Shown: positions 23,046 to 31,792, counted from the stretch's first letter. The stretch: DNA of 64,000 nucleotides from Oscillospiraceae bacterium (GCA_902780785.1 CACZGS010000004.1:62001-126000); one strand, 5' to 3'. Notes: generated from the letters alone by a model not told the origin. Numbers and translations are program-made.

Positions 23046-24011
23046 TCACTGACTGAGAGGAATGTATCCGCTCTGTTCAACTATCTTCTGTCCTTGAGGT
23101 GAGAGCATAAAGTCGATTGCCTTCTTCACATTCTCGTTCGTCTCGCCTTTGCGGTATACAGCATAGATATTGCCGGCAACAGGATATGAACCGTCGGCGA
23201 TAGTCTCGGGAGTAGGCTCGATCCCGTTGATCGTAAGGATCTTGACGCCGCCTTCGCCTAACATTCCGGTTACGTAGTATCTGAACGAGAATCCGATGGG
23301 GCTTCCGAACAGTGCCGTGTAATCAGGCTTGATCGGAATGTCGCCCATGATCTTTTCGAGCGCGGTCTGTGAACCGCTGTTCTTATTTCTTCTCATAGCA
23401 GCGATTGGAATGTTCTTCCCGCCGAGTTCTTTCCAGTTCGTGATCTTTCCTGAATAGATGCCCCTGATCTGATCGATCGTGATGTTATCTACCGGATTGC
23501 CGGCATTTACGATGAACACGAACGCATCAGATCCGACCGGCACGAGTTCTAACTCAACACCGTTATCTTTTGCGTACTGAAGCTGTTCATCTGAAGGCGC
23601 CGCGCATATGATTATGTCCGCATTGCCGTCAACGATGTCCTTGTATGCGCCCCTTGTGTTAGTGTAGTGCATCGCACTTGCAGCATCGTAAGTCTCACCA
23701 TTATATATGACGGAACTCTCGGGATAGATGCTCTCGACAAATCCCGCATATACCGGCAGGAGTGCTGCCGCGCCGTCTATCACCGGAATGTCGCCTTCGA
23801 GCTTGTCAGCGTCTTTGACGGAGAATACATTTTCGCTCCCTGTGAAAGGAACATAGTTCCCGACTTCAACACTCATCTTCTGCATGCCGGGAGAGTGATG
23901 ACTTATTACTCTCTTTATGAAGAGCCGGTATATTCCGATATCAAGTCCGGCAAACAGCACTATTACCAAGGCGATAACGCCCATCTGCTTTGCTAATTTC
24001 TTCTTGTCCAT
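23046..24011 (-). CDS. PstS-like phosphate/anion-binding protein, membrane anchored
   Basis: A 321-residue periplasmic-binding-protein type II. After a single membrane segment (about 11-33) it has the PstS-like fold: an early DGAAALLPVYAGF block, the hinge block TIDQIRGIYSGKITNWKELGGK, and RNKNSGSQTALE for anion binding. It lacks a lipobox Cys, so it is held by an uncleaved N-terminal helix, unlike usual PstS lipoproteins. No pstC, pstA or pstB is nearby; instead it ends an operon of an XRE regulator and small membrane proteins. It may be a ligand sensor or a component of a secretion or stress system rather than a transporter part. Confidence 0.8.
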   Translation of the reverse strand: MDKKKLAKQMGVIALVIVLFAGLDIGIYRLFIKRVISHHSPGMQKMSVEVGNYVPFTGSENVFSVKDADKLEGDIPVIDGAAALLPVYAGFVESIYPESSVIYNGETYDAASAMHYTNTRGAYKDIVDGNADIIICAAPSDEQLQYAKDNGVELELVPVGSDAFVFIVNAGNPVDNITIDQIRGIYSGKITNWKELGGKNIPIAAMRRNKNSGSQTALEKIMGDIPIKPDYTALFGSPIGFSFRYYVTGMLGEGGVKILTINGIEPTPETIADGSYPVAGNIYAVYRKGETNENVKKAIDFMLSPQGQKIVEQSGYIPLSQ

Positions 24012-24016
24012 TTATA

Positions 24017-24154
24017 TCATCCCCAATTCGCGATCATTTCCACGATCGATATTTCTTTCCAAAGATTGTAGCCATGGATCATAAGGCCGGCGGTGACACC
24101 GATACCGATGACCATTATGATGGCCAGTATCGCTATAAAAGTCTTGTCTTTCAT
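24017..24154 (-). CDS. Tiny single-pass membrane protein (45 aa)
   Basis: A 45-codon open frame starting MKDKTFIAILAIIMVIG and ending EMIANWG. It has one membrane helix at about 5-27 and a short amphipathic tail. ATG at 24154 has GAGGTG nine bases upstream, and the previous gene stops 10 nt before it. The PstS-like gene starts 5 nt after its stop, so it fits the operon exactly. The function is unknown; it may be a partner of the adjacent small membrane proteins. Confidence 0.65.
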   Translation of the reverse strand: MKDKTFIAILAIIMVIGIGVTAGLMIHGYNLWKEISIVEMIANWG

Positions 24155-24164
24155 GCCGGGCACC

Positions 24165-24434
24165 TCACATGTGCGCTATTGCTGCCGCAAGCAAGAGCAT
24201 GAGCAGCACTTCACATAAGGTCAGTACCGCGAAAACTGCAGAGAGCACGATAAAGACGATCATCGGTGCCTTCTTGCCACCATGTTTCTTTACCTTTACG
24301 CCCTGTACGATGGCCAGGATCAGGAAGACGACGAAGAGCAAAGGCAAAAAGCCGAACAAAGCAAAACTTGCGAGATCATCCAGAAACCTCTCCAGTGAGT
24401 AAGCTACCATCATAAATGCTGATACGCTTTCCAT
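24165..24434 (-). CDS. Small membrane protein A of the XRE operon
   Basis: An 89-residue protein with two membrane segments at about 20-45 and 58-85 and a basic middle loop (VKVKKHGGKK). ATG at 24434 is chosen because GGGAGGAAT lies upstream; the longer frame reaches into the previous gene. It is paralogous to the next upstream gene: both have VVFLI near the first helix, a basic loop and a final AHM. Such tandem paralogues often form hetero-oligomers. The function is unknown. Confidence 0.65.
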   Translation of the reverse strand: MESVSAFMMVAYSLERFLDDLASFALFGFLPLLFVVFLILAIVQGVKVKKHGGKKAPMIVFIVLSAVFAVLTLCEVLLMLLLAAAIAHM

Positions 24435-24474
24435 TGTTATTCCTCCCATATTTAAATCTATTAACATCAAGCGA

Positions 24475-24705
24475 TCACATATGAGCGATCCCTGCTGCAA
24501 ACCAGATCAATAATAATACCTCTGAGACTGTATATACTAAAGCTACACCGCTGACTATGCTGTAGGCCACAGCCTTGCCCTTGCCTTCCGCTCCCTTTTT
24601 ATATTTGCGTATGTGGATCAGAGCGTTGATCAGGAAAACGACAAAGATGACAGGCGGGGCTATGATCGACATTCCGGAGATCAGATACATTAGATTATCA
24701 AACAT
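24475..24705 (-). CDS. Small membrane protein B of the XRE operon
   Basis: A 76-residue protein with two membrane helices (about 10-30 and 48-73) around a basic loop (RKYKKGAEGKGK), ending AGIAHM like its neighbour at 24165. ATG at 24705 follows GGAGGTAATC and starts 2 nt after the XRE regulator gene. The function is unknown. The pair, the 45-residue protein and the PstS-like protein form one membrane-associated set under the XRE protein. Confidence 0.65.
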   Translation of the reverse strand: MFDNLMYLISGMSIIAPPVIFVVFLINALIHIRKYKKGAEGKGKAVAYSIVSGVALVYTVSEVLLLIWFAAGIAHM

Positions 24706-24707
24706 GA

Positions 24708-25157
24708 TTACCTCCCCAGTGAATCCCTGTATTCTTCAACTTCTTCCCTGCTGAACGATGAGATCAGTCTGCAGTCATCCTTATCAAGAAGCCTGTAATG
24801 TCCGGTGACATAGTTCTGCTGAAGTCTTATCCCGTCCTTCTCATCTATCACTCGCCACCACACTTTCCCGCCCATCGTAGGGGGATATTGTATGTGCCGG
24901 TCCTCAAAGGCCAGTGCGTGGATAACGTCGCTCGCATCCCCGCCCATTATTCCCTGAAGCACTTCGCTCTTCTCGAAAACAGATGCCACGGCAATAACTT
25001 CCGTCCAGGAGAGTTCCCTTCTTCCCTTCTCGGTCTCAACGAGAGTCTTCTTGGATATGCCCAGCATCTCGCTCATCGCTTCCTGGGTAATCCCGTACTC
25101 AGTCCTGATAAGCTTAAGCTTGCTGCTTACTGTCTTTATGAACTCTTCGCGCTTCAT
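24708..25157 (-). CDS. XRE-family transcriptional regulator
   Basis: A 149-residue DNA-binding protein. The helix-turn-helix at about 8-62 has the XRE pattern (LKLIRTEYGITQEAMSEMLG, then SKKTLVETEKGRRELSW). A C-terminal part of about 80 residues (KVWWRVIDEKDG, NYVTGHYRLLD) is of unknown type and may bind a ligand. It is the first gene of the operon running to 23046. The palindrome AGTGTAA-TT-TTACACT at 25202-25217 overlaps its -10 box, which strongly suggests autoregulation. ATG at 25157 follows AGAAAGG. Confidence 0.85.
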   Translation of the reverse strand: MKREEFIKTVSSKLKLIRTEYGITQEAMSEMLGISKKTLVETEKGRRELSWTEVIAVASVFEKSEVLQGIMGGDASDVIHALAFEDRHIQYPPTMGGKVWWRVIDEKDGIRLQQNYVTGHYRLLDKDDCRLISSFSREEVEEYRDSLGR

Positions 25158-25201
25158 AGGGTGCCTTTCTGCGTGATGTTCTGTTTCCGGCCACTCGATT
25201 T

Positions 25202-25217
25202 AGTGTAATTTTACACT
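25202..25217. promoter_or_regulatory. Palindromic operator of the XRE operon
   Basis: AGTGTAA and TTACACT are perfect inverted arms around TT. The site overlaps the -10 box of the predicted promoter, 45 nt before the XRE start codon. A further TGTGTGAA word lies 4 nt beyond. Confidence 0.65.
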
Positions 25218-25235
25218 TTTTGTGTGAATTTGCAA
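25208..25235 (-). promoter_or_regulatory. Promoter of the XRE operon
   Basis: On the minus strand, TTGCAA (-35, 25230-25235) and TAAAAT (-10, 25208-25213) are 16 nt apart. The -10 box lies inside the palindrome at 25202-25217. Confidence 0.5.
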
Positions 25236-25282
25236 GTTTCGAAATGTGGCAAAGTTTATGCTCACTTCATCTCAAACTGCGA

Positions 25283-25395
25283 GTCAACTTTTGTCTTTGA
25301 TTTTGCGGCCACTTTCCTATCCAAAAAACTGACTTTTCGCAGAAGTCAGTTTTTCAGCTATGTTTTTGGCCGCATTTTCAAAGACGAAAATTGAC
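25283..25395. repeat. Nested inverted repeat between genes
   Basis: Outer arms of 29 nt (25283-25311 and 25367-25395) match at about 24 positions and begin GTCAA...GCGGCCA. Inside lies a perfect 11-bp hairpin, AAAACTGACTT (25325-25335) with AAGTCAGTTTT (25343-25353), around a 7-nt loop. The whole can fold as one long RNA hairpin or a cruciform. No gene fits here. It could be a small palindromic mobile element or a structured RNA. Confidence 0.7.
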
Positions 25396-25437
25396 TTTTG
25401 CTGATAATTAATACAGCGAAAATGACGCCCCAATAAA

Positions 25438-25460
25438 AAACGCACCCTTAAGGTGCGTTT
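25438..25460. terminator. Terminator of cysK
   Basis: AAACGCACC (25438-25446) pairs perfectly with GGTGCGTTT (25452-25460) around CTTAA, with an A-run on the plus-strand left side that gives a U-run for minus-strand RNA. It is 6 nt from the cysK stop. Confidence 0.88.
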
Positions 25461-25465
25461 GTGAT

Positions 25466-26398
25466 TTACTCTTCGAACAGCGGAGTCGAGAAATATCTCT
25501 CTGCCGTATCAGGCAGCACCGTGACCACCGTCTTTCCGGGGCCGAGCTTCATCGCGAGCTTGATCGCGCAAGCAACGTTCGTGCCGGACGAGATGCCGCA
25601 CATCATGCCTTCCTTGCGTGTGAGTTCGCGTGATGTGTTGATTGCCTCTTCGTCTGTAATGATGCAGATATCGTCGTAAACCTTTGTATCAAGGATGCCG
25701 GGGATCAGGCCGTCGCCAATGCCCATCTGAACGTGGGTTCCGATCGAACCGCCGGACAGGATCGCTGCGTTCTCAGGCTCAGCTGCCCAGATGACTGTGG
25801 AAGGGTTAGCTTCCTTGAGCGCATGGCCGATGCCTGTGATAGTACCGCCCGTGCCGATACCTGAGCAGAAACCGTCAATGACACGGCCGTTCATGGCCTC
25901 AAGGATCTCCTTTGCGGTATATGCGTACTGTGCTTCGGTATTGGCGGGATTCTCAAACTGCTGGGGGATAAATACGCGCGGATCGGAAGCTGCGATCTCC
26001 TCAGCTTTGAGGCGACAGTCTTCAATAGCCTTGCCGATGTCATTGTCATCGTGGATGAGGATAACTTCTGCGCCATAGTGCTTAACGAGCATTGATCTCT
26101 CGTGGCTTACGGAATCGGGCATAACGATTATCGTGCGGTAACCCTTGACTGCGCCGATCAGGGCAAGTCCTATTCCCTGGTTGCCGCTCGTAGGCTCAAC
26201 GATGATGGAATCCTTGTTGAGCTTGCCTTCCTTCTCGGCACGCTCGATCATGTTGAGCGCCGTTCTGGTCTTAATTGAACCTCCGACGTCCAGGCCTTCG
26301 TTCTTTACATAAACGTCGGCAGCGCCTTCAGGTACTATGTGATTAAGCTTAATAAGAGGCGTGTTTCCGATAGCCTCAAGGATATTGTTGTAGATCAT
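25466..26398 (-). CDS. cysK: Cysteine synthase (O-acetylserine sulfhydrylase family)
   Basis: A PLP enzyme of the CysK/CBS fold, expected to make cysteine from O-acetylserine and sulfide. The protein has 310 residues. The N-terminus LEAIGNTPLIKLN is typical, the PLP lysine is in GGSIKTR, and the substrate loop reads PTSGNQG where CysK usually has TSGNTG. SGIGTGGTITGIG binds the cofactor phosphate and GISSGTNVA follows. The KTR and NQG changes mean a related beta-replacement enzyme is possible. ATG at 26398 follows GCGGAG; a longer frame upstream lacks homology. It lies 49 nt after the histidine kinase gene. Confidence 0.85.
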   Translation of the reverse strand: MIYNNILEAIGNTPLIKLNHIVPEGAADVYVKNEGLDVGGSIKTRTALNMIERAEKEGKLNKDSIIVEPTSGNQGIGLALIGAVKGYRTIIVMPDSVSHERSMLVKHYGAEVILIHDDNDIGKAIEDCRLKAEEIAASDPRVFIPQQFENPANTEAQYAYTAKEILEAMNGRVIDGFCSGIGTGGTITGIGHALKEANPSTVIWAAEPENAAILSGGSIGTHVQMGIGDGLIPGILDTKVYDDICIITDEEAINTSRELTRKEGMMCGISSGTNVACAIKLAMKLGPGKTVVTVLPDTAERYFSTPLFEE

Positions 26399-26447
26399 TA
26401 AGATTCTCCGCTTTTGGTGATTAACGGACACTATTATACAAGGTTTT

Positions 26448-27377
26448 TCACACAGTTGCAGATTTATATATCTTTATCTCGAAAATTGTTCCCTTGCCCT
26501 CTTCGCTCTCGCATGAGATCACGCCGTTCTGGGAGTTGATTATCTGCTTTGCAAGGGACAGGCCGATGCCGTTGCTGTTGGGATCAGACTTCTCGCCGTG
26601 ATAAAAACGGTTAAAGATGTTGGGCAGGTCCTTTTTGGAGATGCCGCAGCCGTTGTCCTCAATGCGGATATTTAAAGAGATATTGTTATCTTCGGATGAG
26701 ACTTTGATAAAGCCGCCGGCCTCAGTGTGCTGCAGTGAATTCTTAATGATGTTGGAGAATGCTTCAAGAGTCCAGCGCCTGTCACAGGTGATCTCATCAT
26801 CCGGCGATACATCGACGTCTATCGATACGTCCTTGATGTCTGCTTCGATCGCAATGGAAGAAACGATCTCATCGATCATGCCGCGGAGCTTGACGGACTC
26901 CTTCTTCATTACGAGAACGCCCGCATCGATCTCTGCGATGGTAAGAAGTGTTCTTACAAGCCATGTGATATGGTCTGTCTGCTTTTCGATGTTCGCGATG
27001 CAGCGGCGGCGCTGTGCCTCATCCATATTGCCGCTCTTAAGGGCATCGGTCATGAGGTTGATCGCCGTAAGCGGAGTCTTGATCTGGTGGGAAATATTGG
27101 AAAGCATGTCTGCCTTGTAGGTGTTCTTCTTTACCTCGCCGGCATACTGCTCCTGAAGAGTTGAAGCAAGCTTATAGATCTCTGAGCGCAGTATGAGCAT
27201 GCGGCCCTCGGCTTCCATACCAAGCTCCGGGAAAGTATCGCGGTCCTGCACCTTGGTAAGAAAACTGATAAGCTCATCGATCTCTTTCTTGCGCTTTATC
27301 TTGTCCGCAATGATGTATATCACCAAAGCGGCCACGATAACGGCTAAAACAATGCAGGCTATCAGATACGGATTCAT
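26448..27377 (-). CDS. Sensor histidine kinase of the ABC-linked two-component system
   Basis: A 309-residue membrane kinase with only one obvious membrane segment (about 4-24) and no large extracellular domain. His97 in SNISHQIKTPLTAI is the phosphorylation site. The ATPase domain has the N-box (NIIKNSLQHT), G1 (DNGCGISKKD), F (NIFNRFYHG) and G2 (GIGLSLAKQII). Its start overlaps the response regulator stop by 4 nt. The missing sensor domain and the neighbouring large ABC permease fit the BceS-type pattern, in which the transporter senses the drug for the kinase. Confidence 0.93.
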   Translation of the reverse strand: MNPYLIACIVLAVIVAALVIYIIADKIKRKKEIDELISFLTKVQDRDTFPELGMEAEGRMLILRSEIYKLASTLQEQYAGEVKKNTYKADMLSNISHQIKTPLTAINLMTDALKSGNMDEAQRRRCIANIEKQTDHITWLVRTLLTIAEIDAGVLVMKKESVKLRGMIDEIVSSIAIEADIKDVSIDVDVSPDDEITCDRRWTLEAFSNIIKNSLQHTEAGGFIKVSSEDNNISLNIRIEDNGCGISKKDLPNIFNRFYHGEKSDPNSNGIGLSLAKQIINSQNGVISCESEEGKGTIFEIKIYKSATV

Positions 27378-28045
27378 AGATTGAGCCTGTATCCCTGTCC
27401 CCTGATGGTCTCGATATACTTGCCGTCCTCGTCATCGAGCTTGCTTCTGAGTCTCTTTATGTATACGGTCAGCGTATTGTCATTAACGAAGCTTCCGACA
27501 TCGTCCCAGAGGATATTTAAAATCTGGTCACGGTCAAGGATCTCGCCGGCGTGATTGATGAAGACGAGCAAGAGTTTATATTCCATTGCAGTAAGAATGA
27601 TCTCTTCGCCTGCGCGGGTCATTTTCGCGTTCGTGATATCGACCAGGTTATCGCCGATGGCACATGTTGAAGCCGATGACTTCGTGCGCTTCATGAGACG
27701 CTTCATGCGCGCTATCAGTTCCTTGATGTGGAAAGGCTTCGAAATGTAATCGTCCGCGCCCTTGTCGAATGCCAGGACAGTGTGGATCTCATCGTCCATC
27801 GCAGTCAGGAATATGATGGGCATCTCAGATGTCTCACGGACCTTCATGCAGATATCCATTCCGTTGCCGTCAGGAAGCGTCATGTCGAGAAGGCAGAAAT
27901 CGATCTTCTTCGCGGGGTCATCGTTTTCGAGCGCCGCATATGCCTCGGCAACAGAAGAAGCGAGGGTAACTTCCATACCCTCGCCTGTTAAAGCAAGCTT
28001 CAAGCCTTCTGCGATTATGTTGTCGTCTTCAACTACTAATACCAT
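27374..28045 (-). CDS. OmpR-family response regulator
   Basis: A 223-residue regulator. The receiver domain has the acidic pair in VEDDN, phospho-acceptor Asp54 (CLLDMTLPDGNG), Thr in IFLTAMDD and Lys in YISKPF. The C-terminal winged helix-turn-helix ends in TVYIKRLRSKLDD and IRGQGYRL, typical of the OmpR/PhoB type. It begins 3 nt after the ABC permease and overlaps the kinase gene, so permease, regulator and kinase are one transcript. It likely activates the ABC genes upstream in the same operon. Confidence 0.94.
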   Translation of the reverse strand: MVLVVEDDNIIAEGLKLALTGEGMEVTLASSVAEAYAALENDDPAKKIDFCLLDMTLPDGNGMDICMKVRETSEMPIIFLTAMDDEIHTVLAFDKGADDYISKPFHIKELIARMKRLMKRTKSSASTCAIGDNLVDITNAKMTRAGEEIILTAMEYKLLLVFINHAGEILDRDQILNILWDDVGSFVNDNTLTVYIKRLRSKLDDEDGKYIETIRGQGYRLNL

Positions 28046-28048
28046 GCA

Positions 28049-30913
28049 TCAGACACTTTCACGTTTGATCTCATCTATTATATCAATCTTATTCTCACGT
28101 CTTAAGCAAATAAAGATCATAAGCAAAACTGCCACGGCAATGAATACGATGAGTCCTGCAGACTGGAGCCACGGGAAGGATACCGTGAAGTATCCGAATT
28201 GGCCGATGAATGTTTTCGCGAGCAGCCAGCAGATGATCCCTGTAATCGGGAAAGCAATGACTATTGCCGCGATCAGCATTCTTATGCTCTCTCTTATCTC
28301 GGTATTCAAGAGCTGCGAAAATGTCGAACCCATGGATTTCAAGATCGCGAACTGCTTTCTTCTTGATACCATGAGACCGGATATCGAGCTGTATACGTTA
28401 AGCAGACAGATTGCAGATGCGATCGCCAGGAACACAATAAGCACGGTCCTGATGAGGTATGCAATGATCTCCCTGAACTCGGCGCCACTACTGCCGGCCT
28501 GGTTAAGTGCAAGATTCCCGCCAAGATCATTCAACTGATCGGACAGATCCAGGAACATTTTTACAGTTGCCTCATTGTCGCAGTTAAATAAGATTCCCGT
28601 CACCATTTCCTGAACATTGATCTTGTCGATGTATTCTGCAACGCTCATCGGGACGATTATGTTCAGTCCGCTTCCTGCCGTACCTTCCATGTAATCACTG
28701 ATCTCATCTGTGTTTACTTTCTTTATTACCTTGAAATTTGCGGGAGCACCATCAAGATCGATCTCCGGATGTGGCAGTTTATCCCACTCAAGACCATATT
28801 CCTCTGCTTCCGCTCTGCTATGCGCGTTAGAGTAAAGCGGAATAACCTCGCCGTCATTACATGCATAGGGGTCTTTAACCTCAATATACTTATAGTCTCT
28901 CGGACGCTCGGAGAGGATCTGATCCGTCGAGAAATACGCATTTTTAATGAGGATGCAGGGTAGCTCACCTTCTCCGTAAGATGCAGCCTTAACCTCTTTT
29001 GCCATCTTGTCGAACACTTCATCTTCAAAAGCAGTTACACTTATGAAGGTTGTGCCGCGGTCAATACTCTTTTGTTCTTTTATAAACTCATCCTTTGAAA
29101 GCTCGCCGGGTTCATGGAACATGCACTCGATCTCATAATCTGCATTCCAATATTCATCGCTTAACAATTCAGACGGGAGCCTGAGTGACCAAGAGTCAAA
29201 TCTGATTACTGTGACATCACTCGTTCCTTCAGAATTTTTGATCATGTCGATAAGCTCGTCACGTTCCATCTGATCGCCTGTATCAATGACCACCATTGAA
29301 TAGTTTCTGTCGTCGCCATATGTAATGCTAAGGCCGTTGTCACCCAGCTTGTAATCAACCATCATCATAACGAGTGATGTTCCGAAATATACGGCAACAG
29401 TAACAAGGAAGAAGATCGCAACTGCTCTTATGATTCCCAATGACTTGCTCTTGTCGTTCTTAAAGAATCTGGAAGAAAGCATTCCTGCAGCTGACCTGCC
29501 TATAAGTCTGTCAGGATTTCCCTTAGCCTTATTTCTTGATTTTCCGGACTTTTTGGTGCCCCTGATACTTTCAATAGGGCCGACCTTGCTGATCTTACGT
29601 GCCGGGATCAATGCAGAGATAAATACAGTAATAATACTGAGGAGGATTACTGTGATCACTGCTGCAGGACTGACTGCAAGTACAGGCTTCAGATTAAGAA
29701 CGCCGGTACCGTCAAAGCTGAACAGTTTCTCTGCCATGGGTCCTGCAGTATTTGCTGCGATCTTAACTGTACCAAGACCTAATGCAAAGCCTATCGGGAG
29801 AGCCGGCAGGAGCATGATAAATGCTTCGAAATATACAGAGCTTCTCTTTTGCTTGCCTGTTGCACCGACTGAAGAAAGCATGCCCAGATACTTTGCCCTC
29901 TCGTCATAGGAGAGCGCGAAAATGTTATATATCAGCATGACCGAGATCAATGCGATAAGCACTACAAAGAATGCCTGTGCACCAAGGACTATAAAGTTAA
30001 TCGAGTCCATCGATGAACTTCCCGAGAAAGCAAGCAAAGTATCATTTATCTCGTAGTTATCATCGCCGACGATCGATCTTATCTTGTACATGAATTGCGA
30101 ATCGGTCTTCTTTGTATCAGTCATTAAAAGAGCATTAAATGTATCGCTCTGAATTGTCGTCTCATCAACGACCGAGATGGCTGAATACCATGCGCAGATC
30201 GGTTCCTCGAAGACAGGAACTTCGATGATTCCGACTACAGTAAAATCCTGTGAAAAACCCGTATCCTTGTGGATCTCTTCACCGGTCTTATAGAATTCAT
30301 CTCCGAATTCTGTTCCCGGAACAAAATAGTACATGTTGTAAGGAGCTTCAACTGTCTCACCGGCAGGCACCTTGAAGACAGGATACTGTATTCCGAATGC
30401 GCCTGAAGTATTGTTATTCTTGAAATAACGTCTGAATGTGCTCGTGCTGATCGTATCGCCGATCTTTACCGTCGAACCGTCTTTAATTGCCTGCTCGCTT
30501 ATAACAATCTCATTCCCGTTTTGAGGGAATCTTCCGTCAACAAGCTTTATATTCGTCCACTTAAATGCATCAGCCGAATATCGCCTTACATTGATGAACG
30601 GCTTTTCGGGCTTGGCAGACTGTTCGAAATCGGAATATTTAAGATCTTCAGTTATGGCGATCTCCGTTACCTCATCCAGGTCCTTGAGCTTTTCCAGTTT
30701 CTCCTTGTCGAGATTATATACCGCATAGTGATATGCACCCTTCTTGGCAGATGCAATATCCACAAAATACCTGTATGCCGTATCCTTGCCGACAAGGACC
30801 GTCGTAAGCAGCATTACCATCAAAGCGATTCCGATGACCGATATCAGGGTACGCTTCATATTCATCTTCATGTGCTTTAAAGTCACCTGATGAACTATCT
30901 TTGTGTTTCTCAT
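28049..30913 (-). CDS. Large FtsX-type ABC transporter permease
   Basis: A 954-residue membrane subunit of a MacB/BceB-like exporter or target-protection system. There is one N-terminal helix (about 20-43), a large outside domain to about 310, three helices at about 315-440, a linker and a second helix (about 495-515). A second large outside domain follows to about 820, then three C-terminal helices near 825-935. FtsX blocks are seen at LSYDERAKYLGMLSSVGATGKQK and MVSRRKQFAILKSMGSTFSQ. The ATPase gene lies directly upstream and the regulator/kinase genes downstream. Likely resistance to cell-envelope peptides, though this is inferred from context. Confidence 0.9.
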   Translation of the reverse strand: MRNTKIVHQVTLKHMKMNMKRTLISVIGIALMVMLLTTVLVGKDTAYRYFVDIASAKKGAYHYAVYNLDKEKLEKLKDLDEVTEIAITEDLKYSDFEQSAKPEKPFINVRRYSADAFKWTNIKLVDGRFPQNGNEIVISEQAIKDGSTVKIGDTISTSTFRRYFKNNNTSGAFGIQYPVFKVPAGETVEAPYNMYYFVPGTEFGDEFYKTGEEIHKDTGFSQDFTVVGIIEVPVFEEPICAWYSAISVVDETTIQSDTFNALLMTDTKKTDSQFMYKIRSIVGDDNYEINDTLLAFSGSSSMDSINFIVLGAQAFFVVLIALISVMLIYNIFALSYDERAKYLGMLSSVGATGKQKRSSVYFEAFIMLLPALPIGFALGLGTVKIAANTAGPMAEKLFSFDGTGVLNLKPVLAVSPAAVITVILLSIITVFISALIPARKISKVGPIESIRGTKKSGKSRNKAKGNPDRLIGRSAAGMLSSRFFKNDKSKSLGIIRAVAIFFLVTVAVYFGTSLVMMMVDYKLGDNGLSITYGDDRNYSMVVIDTGDQMERDELIDMIKNSEGTSDVTVIRFDSWSLRLPSELLSDEYWNADYEIECMFHEPGELSKDEFIKEQKSIDRGTTFISVTAFEDEVFDKMAKEVKAASYGEGELPCILIKNAYFSTDQILSERPRDYKYIEVKDPYACNDGEVIPLYSNAHSRAEAEEYGLEWDKLPHPEIDLDGAPANFKVIKKVNTDEISDYMEGTAGSGLNIIVPMSVAEYIDKINVQEMVTGILFNCDNEATVKMFLDLSDQLNDLGGNLALNQAGSSGAEFREIIAYLIRTVLIVFLAIASAICLLNVYSSISGLMVSRRKQFAILKSMGSTFSQLLNTEIRESIRMLIAAIVIAFPITGIICWLLAKTFIGQFGYFTVSFPWLQSAGLIVFIAVAVLLMIFICLRRENKIDIIDEIKRESV

Positions 30914-30945
30914 TTTAATTCCCCTAAGTTTTTCCTATTATCCTT

Positions 30946-31650
30946 TTATTCGCGGCCCATGAGATCCGTAACCCTGATACGGTCATCTTTTGTGATATTT
31001 CCGTCTTCCATGTAGATGATCCTGTCAGCCTGAAGAGCGATGTTCTCGTCGTGCGTGATAAGGATCAATGTCTGTCCGAATTTTCTGTTGGATTCTTTTA
31101 AGAGCTCTACGATCTCGGCGCTGTTCTTTCTGTCGAGGTTGCCCGTAGGCTCGTCTGCGAGAAGAAGCTCAGGCTTCGAAAAGAGTGCCCTTCCTATCGA
31201 TGCTCTCTGCTGCTGACCGCCTGACAATTCGCTCGGAAGATGGCTTCTTCTGTCACTAAGTCCCAAGTACTCGACGATCTGGTCAAGTCTTTCCTTGTCG
31301 GGCTTTCTTCCGTCTAACATGTGCGTCAGCACGATGTTCTCATCGACATTAAGCTCAGGAAGAAGATTATAGAACTGATATACAAGTCCGATGTGTCTTC
31401 TTCTGAAGATCGCGAGCTTGTCCTCGCTCTGGGAATGAATATCAGTTCCGTTGATAAAGACTTTTCCCGAAGTCGGCTTATCAACTCCGCCGATGATGTG
31501 AAGGAGCGTAGACTTGCCTGAACCGGAGGCGCCTACGATCGATACGAATTCGCCCTTCTCGACTGAGAAAGAAACGTCCTGCAAAGCTACGGTCTTACCA
31601 TCCCCGCTGCCGTACACCTTGCTGATATTTTCACATCTTAATAATTCCAT
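30946..31650 (-). CDS. ABC transporter ATP-binding protein
   Basis: A 234-residue ATPase of the LolD/MacB/BceA group. Walker A is GASGSGKST, the Q-loop is in LVYQFYNLLPELN, the signature is LSGGQQQR, Walker B is LLLADEPTGN and the switch His is in LITHDE. The start at 31650 (ATG after GGAGGACAC) is preferred because MELLRCENISKVYG begins the domain; the longer frame adds unrelated residues. It is 32 nt before the permease gene and must power it. Confidence 0.95.
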   Translation of the reverse strand: MELLRCENISKVYGSGDGKTVALQDVSFSVEKGEFVSIVGASGSGKSTLLHIIGGVDKPTSGKVFINGTDIHSQSEDKLAIFRRRHIGLVYQFYNLLPELNVDENIVLTHMLDGRKPDKERLDQIVEYLGLSDRRSHLPSELSGGQQQRASIGRALFSKPELLLADEPTGNLDRKNSAEIVELLKESNRKFGQTLILITHDENIALQADRIIYMEDGNITKDDRIRVTDLMGRE

Positions 31651-31741
31651 GTGTGTCCTCCATATTCGTGATAAGCAAATAGTAACAAACGGGAAAGCAT
31701 AAAAAATGAATTCCAAGGTGACAATTTAGTCACTTTGGGTT

Positions 31742-31792
31742 CCGGTATATGCAAACTGCTGATGTACCGGGCCTTGAGCTATAGAGTATAAT
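31742..31792 (+). promoter_or_regulatory. Promoter region of the SPFH operon
   Basis: TATAAT at 31787-31792 is a perfect -10 box, 35 nt before the start codon. The -35 region is poor but holds an inverted repeat, CCGGTA (31742-31747) and TACCGG (31765-31770), which could bind an activator. Confidence 0.4.

Noticed and set aside
22744..23052. 102-codon plus-strand open frame over the repeat patch
   Set aside because: It starts inside a terminator T-run and crosses two repeats and another terminator. It has no ribosome site and its product looks random.
23046..24011. Part of a standard Pst phosphate transporter
   Set aside because: No pstC, pstA, pstB or phoU is adjacent and the protein lacks a lipobox Cys, so only the binding-protein fold is claimed.
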